Assembly (NCBI GenBank): GCA_041158165.1
Contig: JBEBBW010000007.1
Location: forward strand, 1-56,901
Direction: 5' to 3'
Length of the DNA: 56,901 nucleotides
Origin: TMED14 sp041158165
Lineage (GTDB): Bacteria; Bacteroidota; Bacteroidia; Flavobacteriales; Schleiferiaceae
The number at the start of each line of letters is the position of its first letter. Position 1 is the first letter of the stretch. The translations under genes and the position numbers were made by a program. Positions 16,911-25,178 of the stretch are shown here, piece by piece. The notes beneath the pieces are model-generated. The model was given only the letters and a program-made list of their open reading frames with translations, had not been told where the DNA came from and searched no databases.

Positions 16911-17687
16911 ATGGGACAAAAAGCAAATCCTATTGGCAACCGCCTAGGCTACATCCGCGGATGGGAGTCAAACTGGTACGGAGGTCGCAACTACGGTGAC
17001 AAAATCGCCGAGGATGCCGCAATCCGTAAGTATCTCTACGCTCGCTTGAGCCGTGCAAACGTTGCGCGCATCATCATTGAGCGCACCTTGAAATTGGTTA
17101 CCGTGACGATCGCAACTGCGCGTCCTGGTGTAATCATCGGTAAAGGCGGTCAGGAAGTTGACAAGCTTCGTGAGGAGCTCAAGAAGCTGACCAAGAAGGA
17201 AGTTCAAATCAACATCCATGAGATCAAGCGTCCTGAGCTTGACGCCAAGTTGGTTGCAGACAGCATTGCTCGCCAGATCGAGGGACGTATTTCGTTCCGT
17301 CGTGCGGTGAAAATGTCCATGGGAAGCACCATGCGCATGGGTGCAGAAGGCATCAAGGTTCAATTGAGCGGACGTTTGAATGGAGCAGAGATCGCTCGTT
17401 CAGAGAAGTTCAAAGAAGGACGTACGCCGCTGCACACGTTCCGTGCGGACATTGACTACTACATCTCTGAGGCCCACACTACCTACGGTCGTATCGGCAT
17501 CAAGGTATGGATTATGAAGGGCGAAGTCTACGGAAAGCGTGACTTGAGCAACGTACTCGGCCAATCAGCGAAGCGCGTTGGTACAGGTGGTGCTCCTTCT
17601 GCTGGAGGCAACGACCGTCCCCGTCGTGGCGGAGCCGGTGGTGGTGACCGTGATCGCCGTCGTCCCAACAACAACCGTAAAGCCTAA
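16911..17687 (+). CDS. rpsC: 30S ribosomal protein S3 with Gly/Arg-rich tail
   Basis: S3 forms part of the mRNA entry channel and helicase. Residues 1-210 are typical: GQKANPIGNRLGYIRGWESN, the KH-domain loop GVIIGKGGQEVDKL, and KVWIMKGEVYGKRD. At 258 residues it is longer than E. coli S3 (233); the extra part is a basic, low-complexity tail (about residues 222-258) rich in Gly, Arg, Asn and Pro that resembles an RGG box. Such a tail could add RNA contacts outside the ribosome's entry pore; that is inference. Confidence 0.98.
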   Translation: MGQKANPIGNRLGYIRGWESNWYGGRNYGDKIAEDAAIRKYLYARLSRANVARIIIERTLKLVTVTIATARPGVIIGKGGQEVDKLREELKKLTKKEVQINIHEIKRPELDAKLVADSIARQIEGRISFRRAVKMSMGSTMRMGAEGIKVQLSGRLNGAEIARSEKFKEGRTPLHTFRADIDYYISEAHTTYGRIGIKVWIMKGEVYGKRDLSNVLGQSAKRVGTGGAPSAGGNDRPRRGGAGGGDRDRRRPNNNRKA

Positions 17688-17692
17688 TCGCC

Positions 17693-18115
17693 ATGCTTCA
17701 GCCGAAAAAGACTAAGTACCGCAAAATGTTTAAGGGCAAGATGAAGGGCACCGCGCAGCGCGGAGCCACCTTGGCCTTCGGTTCCTACGGAATTAAGTCC
17801 CTCGAGGAGGTTTGGATGACCGCGCGCCAAATTGAGGCTGCGCGTATTGCCGCCACCCGCTACATGAAGCGTGAAGGACAGCTTTGGATTCGCATCTTCC
17901 CAGACAAGCCGATCACCAAGAAGCCTCTTGAGGTTCGTATGGGTAAGGGTAAAGGTGCCGTTGAATACTGGGCAGCTGTAGTACGTCCTGGACGTATGCT
18001 GTTCGAGCTTGATGGAGTAACCGAGGATATCGCCAAGGAAGCTCTTCGTCTTGCCGCACAAAAACTGCCGGTTAAGACCAAGTTTGTGGTTCGCCGTGAT
18101 TTGGTAAACGCTTAA
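17693..18115 (+). CDS. rplP: 50S ribosomal protein L16
   Basis: L16 organises the A-site region of the 50S subunit and is needed for late assembly. The 140-residue protein has MLQPKKTKYRKMFKGKMKGT, the conserved arginine-rich stretch RMGKGKGAVEYW and the KLPVKTKFVVR end. It follows rpsC by five bases and precedes rpmC, the standard order. Confidence 0.98.
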   Translation: MLQPKKTKYRKMFKGKMKGTAQRGATLAFGSYGIKSLEEVWMTARQIEAARIAATRYMKREGQLWIRIFPDKPITKKPLEVRMGKGKGAVEYWAAVVRPGRMLFELDGVTEDIAKEALRLAAQKLPVKTKFVVRRDLVNA

Positions 18116-18128
18116 TGCACTTATAGTC

Positions 18129-18320
18129 ATGACTACTGCAGAACTGAAAAAATTGAGCACAGAAGAGGTAGGTACTCAGTACCACAACCTGAAGACGGAG
18201 TTGCTCGACCTTAAGCGCAAGCACCGCTTGAGCCCGCTTGAGAACCCCATGCGCATTGCTGCGCTCCGCAAGGATGTAGCACGCTTGGCAACTGAAATGA
18301 CCCAGCGTTCTAAGAATTAA
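18129..18320 (+). CDS. rpmC: 50S ribosomal protein L29
   Basis: L29 is a small two-helix protein at the tunnel exit, next to L23. The 63-residue sequence has LKKLSTEEVGTQYHNLKTEL and the conserved HRLSPLENPMRIAALRKDVARL helix start. Its place between rplP and rpsQ confirms the identity. Confidence 0.97.
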   Translation: MTTAELKKLSTEEVGTQYHNLKTELLDLKRKHRLSPLENPMRIAALRKDVARLATEMTQRSKN

Positions 18321-18324
18321 TACG

Positions 18325-18585
18325 ATGGAAAACCAACGCAATCTGCGCAAAGAGCGCATCGGGGTAGTAACCTCGTCTGCCATGGACAAAACCGTGACGG
18401 TAAACGTATCACGCCGTGTGAAGCACGGTATGTACGGCAAGTTCGTCACCTTCTCTAAGAAGTTCCACGCTCACGACGAGACGAACGACTGCAATAAGGG
18501 CGACACTGTTCGCATTATGGAAGTACGTCCGCTTTCGAAGACGAAAAAGTGGCGTGTTGTAGAAGTAATTGAGCGCGCTAAGTAA
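18325..18585 (+). CDS. rpsQ: 30S ribosomal protein S17
   Basis: S17 is a primary 16S rRNA-binding OB-fold protein of the 30S body. The 86-residue sequence has RKERIGVVTSSAMDKTVTV, the loop with YGKFVTFSKKFHAHDE, and the signature DTVRIMEVRPLSKTKKWRV. It starts four bases after rpmC. Confidence 0.98.
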   Translation: MENQRNLRKERIGVVTSSAMDKTVTVNVSRRVKHGMYGKFVTFSKKFHAHDETNDCNKGDTVRIMEVRPLSKTKKWRVVEVIERAK

Positions 18586-18592
18586 TTAAAAG

Positions 18593-18961
18593 ATGCTACA
18601 GACTGAATCTCGGCTCCGCGTTGCGGACAATACCGGCGCCAAAGAAGTTTTGGTGATTCGCGTACTTGGCGGCACTCGCCGTCGCTACGCTTCGGTGGGT
18701 GACACCATTGTAGTTACCGTGAAAGACGCAACTCCTTCAGGTAACGCAAAAAAGGGTACGGTTTCTAAAGCCGTAGTCGTTCGCACGACCAAAGAAATCC
18801 GTCGCCCAGACGGATCGTACATCCGCTTTGACGACAACGCCTGCGTTCTTTTGAATGCTGCAGGTGAAATGCGCGGAACCCGTGTATTTGGTCCGGTAGC
18901 TCGTGAGCTTCGCGACAAGCAGTACATGAAGATTGTTTCACTAGCACCTGAAGTGCTTTAA
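18593..18961 (+). CDS. rplN: 50S ribosomal protein L14
   Basis: L14 lies at the subunit interface and forms an inter-subunit bridge with L19. The 122-residue protein begins MLQTESRLRVADNTGAKEVL and ends with the family signature GTRVFGPVARELRDKQYMKI. It opens the spc part of the supercluster; here no promoter gap separates it from rpsQ (7 bases). Confidence 0.98.
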   Translation: MLQTESRLRVADNTGAKEVLVIRVLGGTRRRYASVGDTIVVTVKDATPSGNAKKGTVSKAVVVRTTKEIRRPDGSYIRFDDNACVLLNAAGEMRGTRVFGPVARELRDKQYMKIVSLAPEVL

Positions 18962-18973
18962 TCGCCTACGACG

Positions 18974-19291
18974 ATGGCAAAGTTTCACATTAAAACCGGA
19001 GACACCGTAGTGGTGATCGCTGGAGCTCACAAGGGTGAGCAGGGCAAGATTGTCCGCATGATCCCTAAGCAGCACCGTGCGATTGTAGAAGGAGTAAATC
19101 TGGTGACGAAGCACATTAAGCCCAGTGCGACCAATCCTCAGGGTGGTTTAGAAAAAGTTGAGGCTCCGCTTCACGTTTCTAACCTGATGCTGTTGGACAG
19201 CAAAGGCAACGCTACCCGCACGGGTATCCGCGTTGAGGCGAATGGTGTTAAAGTTCGCGTTGCGAAAAAAACCGGCGAAGTAATTAAGTAA
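18974..19291 (+). CDS. rplX: 50S ribosomal protein L24
   Basis: L24 is an assembly-initiating protein of the 50S subunit with a KOW motif (DTVVVIAGAHKGEQGKIVRM). The 105-residue sequence also has EGVNLVTKHIKPSATNPQGG. The stop and the rplE ATG overlap by one base (TAATG), suggesting coupled translation. Confidence 0.98.
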   Translation: MAKFHIKTGDTVVVIAGAHKGEQGKIVRMIPKQHRAIVEGVNLVTKHIKPSATNPQGGLEKVEAPLHVSNLMLLDSKGNATRTGIRVEANGVKVRVAKKTGEVIK

Positions 19292-19830
19292 TGGAACCGA
19301 ATCTTAAAAAGAAATACCTCGCTCAGGTCGTTCCGGCCATGATGGAGCAGTTTTCGTACACGAACCACATGCAGGTTCCGCGCCTGCAGAAAATTGTTTT
19401 GAGCCAGGGCCTCGGCGCTGCCGTTTCAGACAAGAAGTTGATCGAGTACGCCATTGAAGAAATGACTACGATCGCTGGTCAAAAAGCAGTAGCCACCAAG
19501 TCTAAGAAGGACATTTCGAACTTCAAATTGCGCAAAGGCATGCCGGTTGGTGTGCGTGTAACGCTTCGCGGCGAGCGCATGTACGAATTCTTCGATCGCC
19601 TCTTGGTTTCTTCCCTTCCGCGCATTCGCGATTTCCAAGGTCTGAAGGACGGATTCGACGGTCGTGGCAACTACACGTTCGGTATCACGGAGCAAATCAT
19701 CTTCCCTGAAATCGAAATCGATAAGGTGAACCGCATCTCAGGTATGGACATCACGTTCGTTACCTCGGCGAACACCGACAAGGAGTGCAAGGCTCTGCTG
19801 CAAAACTTTGGAATGCCTTTTAAGAAGTAA
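19291..19830 (+). CDS. rplE: 50S ribosomal protein L5
   Basis: L5 binds 5S rRNA and the P-site tRNA loop in the central protuberance. The 179-residue protein shows the motif KIVLSQGLGAAVSDK, KLRKGMPVGVRVTLRGERMYEF and the end FVTSANTDKECKALLQNFGMPF. Position and length are standard. Confidence 0.98.
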   Translation: MEPNLKKKYLAQVVPAMMEQFSYTNHMQVPRLQKIVLSQGLGAAVSDKKLIEYAIEEMTTIAGQKAVATKSKKDISNFKLRKGMPVGVRVTLRGERMYEFFDRLLVSSLPRIRDFQGLKDGFDGRGNYTFGITEQIIFPEIEIDKVNRISGMDITFVTSANTDKECKALLQNFGMPFKK

Positions 19831-19833
19831 GTC

Positions 19834-20103
19834 ATGGCAAAAGAATCAATGAAAGCGCGTGAGCGCAAGCGCGAGGCTCTGGTAGCGAAGTATGCTGCAA
19901 AGCGCGCTGCACTGAAAGAAGCGGGTGACTACGACGCCCTTCAAAAGCTTCCTAAGAATGCATCTCCGGTGCGCCTACACAACCGCTGTAAGTTGACGGG
20001 TCGTCCCCGCGGCTACATGCGCCAGTTTGGAATTTCACGTGTGACGTTCCGCGAAATGGCCCTCAACGGCTTGATCCCGGGTGTTAAGAAGAGCAGCTGG
20101 TAA
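19834..20103 (+). CDS. rpsN: 30S ribosomal protein S14, zinc-independent type
   Basis: S14 completes the 30S head around S3 and S10. This is the long form (89 residues) without the CxxC...CxxC zinc ribbon: only one cysteine is present (HNRCKLTGRPRGYMRQFG). The core RLHNRCKLTGRPRG and the GLIPGVKKSSW end are typical. The form needs no zinc, as does the L36 protein encoded further along this cluster. Confidence 0.97.
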   Translation: MAKESMKARERKREALVAKYAAKRAALKEAGDYDALQKLPKNASPVRLHNRCKLTGRPRGYMRQFGISRVTFREMALNGLIPGVKKSSW

Positions 20104-20124
20104 CCTCAATAGAACGAATTAGTT

Positions 20125-20523
20125 ATGTATACTGATCCCATTGCAGATTTTTTGACGCGCATTCGCAACGGAGCGAAGGCAGGTCACGCAGTTGTTGAGG
20201 TTCCCAACAGCAAGATGAAGGCTGAAATTGCCCGCATCCTCATGGACCAAGGTTTCATCAAGAGCTACAAAGTTGACGAAGTTGGCCCCCAAGGCCTCCT
20301 CAAGGTAGCCCTTAAGTACGACAAGGCATCGAAGCGTTCCGTGATTCGCGGTATCGATCGCGTATCTCGTCCCGGTCTCCGCAACTTCAAAGGCAGCGAC
20401 GAGCTTCCCCGCGTGAAGAACGGACTTGGTATTGCCATTGTTAGCACGTCGCACGGCATGATGACCGACAAAGAAGCACGCACCCAGAATGTGGGTGGTG
20501 AAGTAGTTTGTGTAGTTTACTAA
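20125..20523 (+). CDS. rpsH: 30S ribosomal protein S8
   Basis: S8 binds the central domain of 16S rRNA and in E. coli represses the spc operon by binding its mRNA near rplE. The 132-residue protein starts MYTDPIADFLTRIRNGAKAG and ends with STSHGMMTDKEA and the VGGEVVCVVY signature. An S8-like target site in the mRNA was not recognised by eye. Confidence 0.98.
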   Translation: MYTDPIADFLTRIRNGAKAGHAVVEVPNSKMKAEIARILMDQGFIKSYKVDEVGPQGLLKVALKYDKASKRSVIRGIDRVSRPGLRNFKGSDELPRVKNGLGIAIVSTSHGMMTDKEARTQNVGGEVVCVVY

Positions 20524-20532
20524 GGATTAGTC

Positions 20533-21087
20533 ATGTCACGAGTTGGTAAATCCCCCATCACGGTTCCTTCAGGTGTCGAGCTTTCGATTGACGGGAATGT
20601 GGTTACTGTTAAAGGCAAACTTGGCACTTTAACGCAAGAAGTTAATCCTGAGATCAGCATCGAACGCGAAGGCGACGTACTGACGGTAGTCCGTCCCTCG
20701 GACCACAAGGACCACCGAGCGCAGCACGGCCTCTACCGTGCGTTGATCCAGAACATGATTACTGGAGTTTCACAAGGCTTCGAAAAGAAGTTGGAACTAG
20801 TGGGCGTGGGTTACCGTGCCTCACACCAGGGTCAGAGCTTGGAACTCGCTCTTGGTTACTCGCACATTTTCGTGATGCAAATCCCGAGCGAGGTTAAGTT
20901 GAATACCATCTCTGAAAAAGGTAAAAACCCCATCGTTGAGTTGGCTTCGTTTGACAAGCAGCTTCTTGGAGCTGTAGCGTCAAAAATTCGCAGCCTCCGC
21001 AAGCCAGAGCCGTTCAAAGGCAAGGGTGTGCGCTACGTTGGAGAAATTGTTCGCCGTAAGGCAGGTAAATCAGGTGCTAAGAAGTAA
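20533..21087 (+). CDS. rplF: 50S ribosomal protein L6
   Basis: L6 lies near the factor-binding site of the 50S subunit. The 184-residue protein has MSRVGKSPITVPSGVEL, the SQGFEKKLELVGVGYRAS linker, and the signature PEPFKGKGVRYVGEIVRRKAGK near the end. Ten bases separate it from rpsH. Confidence 0.98.
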   Translation: MSRVGKSPITVPSGVELSIDGNVVTVKGKLGTLTQEVNPEISIEREGDVLTVVRPSDHKDHRAQHGLYRALIQNMITGVSQGFEKKLELVGVGYRASHQGQSLELALGYSHIFVMQIPSEVKLNTISEKGKNPIVELASFDKQLLGAVASKIRSLRKPEPFKGKGVRYVGEIVRRKAGKSGAKK

Positions 21088-21093
21088 TAGACT

Positions 21094-21450
21094 ATGGCAA
21101 CAAAATCGTTAACCCGTCGTGAGCGCATCCACCTTCGAGTGCGCAAGGTGGTTGAAGGAACTCCTTCACGTCCGCGCCTCGCGGTATTCCGCTCGAGCAA
21201 GGAGATTTATGCTCAGCTAATTGACGACCTTTCAGGCGTTACCCTGTGTGCAGCTTCATCGCTCAAGAAGTCTGGCCGTGAAGTAAGCGGTTCAAAGCTT
21301 GATCAAGCTCGCCAAGTAGGCAAGAAAATTGCCGAGATGGCTAAGGCTAAAGGCATTGAGTCTGTGTCGTTTGACCGCGGTGGATTCCTTTACCATGGAC
21401 GTGTAAAATCATTGGCTGAGGGTGCTCGCGAGGGTGGCCTGAATTTCTAA
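21094..21450 (+). CDS. rplR: 50S ribosomal protein L18
   Basis: L18 binds 5S rRNA with L5. The 118-residue protein has an arginine-rich N-terminus (TRRERIHLRVRKVV), RPRLAVFRSSKEIYAQLIDD and the typical FDRGGFLYHGRVKSLAEGARE end. Order rplF-rplR-rpsE is the classic spc order. Confidence 0.98.
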   Translation: MATKSLTRRERIHLRVRKVVEGTPSRPRLAVFRSSKEIYAQLIDDLSGVTLCAASSLKKSGREVSGSKLDQARQVGKKIAEMAKAKGIESVSFDRGGFLYHGRVKSLAEGAREGGLNF

Positions 21451-21457
21451 GACTGTT

Positions 21458-21976
21458 ATGAAAGAGACTGCATCTAAAAAAGTAAAGCCGAGTGGCTTGG
21501 AGCTGGTTGACCGCCTCGTGGGTGTTCAGCGCGTGACGAAGACCACTAAAGGAGGTCGCACGTTCAGCTTCACTGCCATCGTGGTTGTGGGCGACGAGAA
21601 CGGAATCGGTGGCTACGGCTTGGGCAAATCCAAGGAAGTTAGCGAAGCGGTTACCAAGGGTATCGAAGACGCAAAGAAGAACCTGTACAAGTTCCCTATC
21701 CTTAAGGGTACGGTACCTCACGAGCAAGACGGTAAGTTTGGTGGCGCACGCGTATTCTTGCGCCCCGCTTCTCATGGTACGGGTGTAATTGCCGGTGGTG
21801 CAATGCGCGCAGTGCTAGAGAGCGTTGGGGTACACGACGTTCTTGCCAAGAGCAAGGGTTCGTCGAACCCCCACAACTTGGTCAAGGCTACGTTTGAAGC
21901 ACTTCACCTGATGCGCGATGCGAAGCAAGTAGCTAAGACGCGCGGTATTGCAGTAGATAAAGTGTTCAACGGTTAA
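21458..21976 (+). CDS. rpsE: 30S ribosomal protein S5
   Basis: S5 sits with S3 and S4 at the mRNA entry pore and influences decoding accuracy. The 172-residue protein has LELVDRLVGVQRVTKTTKGGRTF, the loop GGYGLGKSKEVSEAVTKG and the GTGVIAGGAMRAVLESVG signature. The spectinomycin-contact loop region looks ordinary. Confidence 0.98.
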   Translation: MKETASKKVKPSGLELVDRLVGVQRVTKTTKGGRTFSFTAIVVVGDENGIGGYGLGKSKEVSEAVTKGIEDAKKNLYKFPILKGTVPHEQDGKFGGARVFLRPASHGTGVIAGGAMRAVLESVGVHDVLAKSKGSSNPHNLVKATFEALHLMRDAKQVAKTRGIAVDKVFNG

Positions 21977-21987
21977 TATTCGAGTCC

Positions 21988-22173
21988 ATGGCACGTATTA
22001 AAGTCACTAAGGTTCGCAGCACGATCGATCGTCCGCCGTACCAAAAAGCCACCATGACCGCCCTGGGTCTTCGCAAGATGAACCAAACGGTAGAGCATGA
22101 GGCAACGCCCCAGATTTTGGGAATGGTTCGCGCCGTGAACCACTTAGTTAAAGTTGAAGAAGTAAACGCCTAA
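21988..22173 (+). CDS. rpmD: 50S ribosomal protein L30
   Basis: L30 is a small 50S protein (61 residues here) with the family features KVTKVRSTIDRPPYQKATM, LGLRKMNQTVEHEATP and MVRAVNHLVKVEE. Its position between rpsE and rplO supports the call. Confidence 0.97.
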   Translation: MARIKVTKVRSTIDRPPYQKATMTALGLRKMNQTVEHEATPQILGMVRAVNHLVKVEEVNA

Positions 22174-22178
22174 TCATC

Positions 22179-22643
22179 ATGGCAGCATTGCACGAACTCA
22201 AGCCTGCTCCAGGAGCAGTTAAGACCAAGAAGCGCCTAGGGCGTGGAGAAGGTACCGGTAACGGCGGAACGGCCGGAGCTGGTCACAAGGGTCAAAAGGC
22301 TCGCACGGGCTACAGCAAGAAAATTGGTTTTGAAGGTGGTCAAATGCCGCTTCAGCGCCGTGTTCCGAAGTTCGGTTTTAAGAACCCGAACCGCGTGGAA
22401 TTCCGTGCCATCAACATTGACGTTCTCGAGCAGCTCGCTACGACGCACAACGTTAAAGAAATCAGCCCGATCGAGCTCGTTCAGTTTGGCCTTGCCAGCA
22501 AGAACGATTTGATCAAGGTTCTTGGACGTGGTGAGTTGAAGTCTGCTTTGACGCTTCGTGTTCACAAGGTTAGCCAATCAGCTGCTGCGGCCATTACGGC
22601 TGCTGGCGGTAGCGTAAGCCTTCTTCAAGAAGTTACCAAGTAA
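22179..22643 (+). CDS. rplO: 50S ribosomal protein L15
   Basis: L15 joins late in 50S assembly. The 154-residue protein has the glycine/lysine-rich N-terminal extension (KKRLGRGEGTGNGGTAGAGH KGQKART region), GFEGGQMPLQRRVPKFGF, and a C-terminal globular domain. The stop overlaps the secY ATG by one base (TAATG), coupling translation of the two. Confidence 0.98.
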   Translation: MAALHELKPAPGAVKTKKRLGRGEGTGNGGTAGAGHKGQKARTGYSKKIGFEGGQMPLQRRVPKFGFKNPNRVEFRAINIDVLEQLATTHNVKEISPIELVQFGLASKNDLIKVLGRGELKSALTLRVHKVSQSAAAAITAAGGSVSLLQEVTK

Positions 22644-23977
22644 TGAAAAAGCTCATCGAAACCTTTAAGAATATCTGGGCCATCCAGGAGCTGCGTGATA
22701 AAATCACGTTGACTGCTGGTTTGATCTTGGTGTACCGCTTGGGTTCGAACGTGGTGTTGCCAGGTATTGATCCCTCTAGTTTGGATCAACTGCAGAACCA
22801 GGCTTCTGAAGGTTTAGTTGGCTTGATCAATGCGTTCTCAGGTGGTGCGTTTGCCAACGCTTCCATCTTGGCCTTGGGTATCATGCCCTACATCTCTGCG
22901 TCCATCTTTATGCAGCTTGCTGGACTTGCCATTCCGGCGATCAGCAAAATGCAAAAGGAGGGAGAGTCAGGTCGCCGCAAGCTCAATCAAATCACCCGCT
23001 ACCTCACCATTTTGGTGGTAGCTGCGCAGGCTCCGGGCTACATTACGAACCTGATGTACCAAGGTGTACAGGTGACTTTGCCTACGGAACTCTTCTGGTT
23101 CAGTGCGTGGATCACGCTGATCTCTGGAACCATCTTCGCTATGTGGCTGGGTGAGAAAATTACCGACAAGGGTATTGGCAACGGTATTTCGCTGCTGATC
23201 ATGATCGGAATCATCGCGTCGTTCCCGCAGTCGTTTTTGCAGGAATTGGTGACGCAGCTCAGCCCCGCGGGCGGAGGCTGGATCGTCTTCCTCTTGGAGA
23301 TGGTCGCTCTTTACCTTGTGATCCTGTTCGCCATTGCGCTCACGCAAGCGGTTCGTCAGATTCCTTTGGAGTACGCTAAGCGCGTTGCCGGAGGAAGCTC
23401 GAAGTCACTTGGCCGCAGCTACCTTCCCATCAAGGTGAATGCTTCAGGAGTGATGCCGATCATCTTTGCGCAGGCGCTGATGTTCATTCCGTTGACGGTG
23501 GTTCAGTATGCCGGACTTACGGGTGAAGGCACTTCGTGGATGGTTGACCTCTTCGGTAACATTCAAGGCTTTTGGTACAATTTTGTCTTCGTGGTGTTGA
23601 TCCTAGTGTTCACCTACTTCTACACGGCGATCCAGATCAATTCTACGCAGATGTCTGATGATCTTACGCGCAACGGTGGATTTATTCCCGGTGTAAAGCC
23701 TGGTTCTGATACGGCTCGTTTTATTGACGACGTGTTGGCCAAAATCACGCTTCCAGGTGCGCTGCTGCTTTCGGGCATTGCCATCCTTCCCGCTGTTCTG
23801 ATGAATTTCGGGGTGAGCATGACCTGGGCACAATTTTACGGCGGTACTTCACTGCTGATTATCGTGGGTGTAGTCCTTGACACGCTGATGCAGGTCGAGA
23901 GCTACTTGTTGAACCGCCACTACGATGGCTTGATGGACGGTGGCCGCATTCGTGGTCGTAACGCCGACGCACTCTAG
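22643..23977 (+). CDS. secY: Protein translocase channel subunit SecY
   Basis: SecY is the membrane channel through which SecA and ribosomes push unfolded proteins across or into the inner membrane. The 444-residue protein has about ten hydrophobic segments. Recognised stretches: LGIMPYISASIFMQL in the second segment, the GESGRRKLNQ loop, GIGNGISLLI, YAKRVAGGSSKSLGRSYLPI and VNASGVMPIIFAQA. The plug-domain region GGAFANASILALGIMPYI is in its normal place. It is encoded in the spc section of the supercluster and is followed after three bases by infA. The map and adk genes often found next to secY elsewhere are absent; map is encoded at 36020-36817. Confidence 0.98.
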   Translation: MKKLIETFKNIWAIQELRDKITLTAGLILVYRLGSNVVLPGIDPSSLDQLQNQASEGLVGLINAFSGGAFANASILALGIMPYISASIFMQLAGLAIPAISKMQKEGESGRRKLNQITRYLTILVVAAQAPGYITNLMYQGVQVTLPTELFWFSAWITLISGTIFAMWLGEKITDKGIGNGISLLIMIGIIASFPQSFLQELVTQLSPAGGGWIVFLLEMVALYLVILFAIALTQAVRQIPLEYAKRVAGGSSKSLGRSYLPIKVNASGVMPIIFAQALMFIPLTVVQYAGLTGEGTSWMVDLFGNIQGFWYNFVFVVLILVFTYFYTAIQINSTQMSDDLTRNGGFIPGVKPGSDTARFIDDVLAKITLPGALLLSGIAILPAVLMNFGVSMTWAQFYGGTSLLIIVGVVLDTLMQVESYLLNRHYDGLMDGGRIRGRNADAL

Positions 23978-23980
23978 TCT

Positions 23981-24196
23981 ATGTCGAAGCAAGGCGCGAT
24001 CACCCAAGACGGTACGATAACCGAAAACCTTTCGAATGCGATGTTTCGCGTCGAACTGGAAAACGGTCACGTCGTCACGGCGCACATTTCAGGTAAAATG
24101 CGGATGCACTACATCAAGCTTTTGCCGGGTGACCGAGTGAAGTTGGAGTTGTCTCCGTATGATTTGACCAAAGCACGAATTGTTTACCGCTACTAA
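23981..24196 (+). CDS. infA: Translation initiation factor IF-1
   Basis: IF-1 is an OB-fold protein that occupies the ribosomal A site during initiation. The 71-residue protein shows QDGTITENLSNAMFRVELENG, HISGKMRMHYIKLLPGDRV and LTKARIVYRY, all standard. Placement after secY and before rpmJ is the usual spc/alpha junction. Confidence 0.98.
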   Translation: MSKQGAITQDGTITENLSNAMFRVELENGHVVTAHISGKMRMHYIKLLPGDRVKLELSPYDLTKARIVYRY

Positions 24197-24218
24197 ACTG
24201 AAGTTTTAATCGCAACCG

Positions 24219-24335
24219 ATGAAAGTTAGAGCATCCCTCAAAAAGCGCAGCGCGGACTGCAAAATTGTTCGCCGCAAAGGCCGCTTGTACATTATTAACA
24301 AGAAAAATCCGAAGCTCAAGCAGCGTCAGGGCTAA
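24219..24335 (+). CDS. rpmJ: 50S ribosomal protein L36, zinc-independent type
   Basis: This 38-residue protein begins MKVRASLKKRSADCKIVRRK and ends KLKQRQG, the full length of L36. It lies in the expected place between infA and rpsM. Classical L36 carries three cysteines and a histidine that bind zinc; here only one cysteine (ADCK) remains, so it is the zinc-free form. L36 helps stabilise the 50S subunit near helices 89 and 91. Confidence 0.95.
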   Translation: MKVRASLKKRSADCKIVRRKGRLYIINKKNPKLKQRQG

Positions 24336-24353
24336 TCCAATCCGAATAGAATA

Positions 24354-24731
24354 ATGGCACGTATTGCAGGTATTGACCTCCCCCGGAACAAGCGCGGTGA
24401 AATCGGCTTGACCTACATCTACGGAATCGGTCGCTCCAAAGCGAAAGAGATTCTAACCACCGTTGGCGTTGACGTCAACATCAAGGTGCAGGATTGGACC
24501 GACGAGCAGCTTCAGCTGATTCGTGATTTCATCACTGGAAGCATGAAAGTGGAAGGTGAGCTTCGTTCAGAGGTTTCGATGAGCATTAAGCGCCTGATGG
24601 ACATCGGCTGCCAGCGTGGCATCCGTCACCGTCTGGGTCTTCCGTTGCGCGGTCAGCGTACCAAGAACAACAGCCGTACTCGTAAGGGTAAGCGCAAGAC
24701 GGTAGCAAACAAGAAGAAGGCAACTAAATAA
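24354..24731 (+). CDS. rpsM: 30S ribosomal protein S13
   Basis: S13 lies at the top of the 30S head, contacts P-site tRNA and bridges to L5. The 125-residue protein has MARIAGIDLPRNKRGEIGLT, YIYGIGRSKAKEIL, and the C-terminal tail LPLRGQRTKNNSRTRKGKRK. It opens the alpha-operon part: rpsM-rpsK-rpsD-rpoA-rplQ. Confidence 0.98.
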   Translation: MARIAGIDLPRNKRGEIGLTYIYGIGRSKAKEILTTVGVDVNIKVQDWTDEQLQLIRDFITGSMKVEGELRSEVSMSIKRLMDIGCQRGIRHRLGLPLRGQRTKNNSRTRKGKRKTVANKKKATK

Positions 24732-24750
24732 GCATTAAGCGTTAGAAGCG

Positions 24751-25152
24751 ATGGCAAAACAGAATACGAAGTCCGCTAAGACTACAAAGAAGCGGAAGGT
24801 TAAAGTGGAGTCGGTGGGCGAAGCGCACATCAGCACTACGTTCAACAACATCATCATTGCGTTGACGAATACCCAGGGTCAGGTGATCTCGTGGTCTTCG
24901 GCCGGTAAAATGGGCTTCCGTGGTTCCAAAAAGAACACGCCCTACGCCGCTCAGGTTGCTGCAGAGCAAGCTGCTGGTGTGGCGATGGAAGCTGGTCTCC
25001 GCAAGGTGAAGGTGTACGTTAAAGGCCCAGGTAACGGTCGTGAGAGCGCTATTCGTAGCCTTTCCAATACCGGAATTGAAGTTACGGAAATCGTAGATAT
25101 CACTCCGATTCCCCACAACGGCTGCCGCCCTCCTAAGCGCCGTCGCGTATAG
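24751..25152 (+). CDS. rpsK: 30S ribosomal protein S11
   Basis: S11 lines the E-site side of the 30S platform. The 133-residue protein has a lysine-rich start, AHISTTFNNIIIALTNTQGQ, SSAGKMGFRGSKKNTPYAAQ and the end TPIPHNGCRPPKRRRV. The Asn-Gly in PHNGC, which becomes isoaspartate in E. coli S11, is conserved. Confidence 0.98.
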   Translation: MAKQNTKSAKTTKKRKVKVESVGEAHISTTFNNIIIALTNTQGQVISWSSAGKMGFRGSKKNTPYAAQVAAEQAAGVAMEAGLRKVKVYVKGPGNGRESAIRSLSNTGIEVTEIVDITPIPHNGCRPPKRRRV

Positions 25153-25178
25153 TAATTAGTTAAAAGAAGCAGAAAGAA

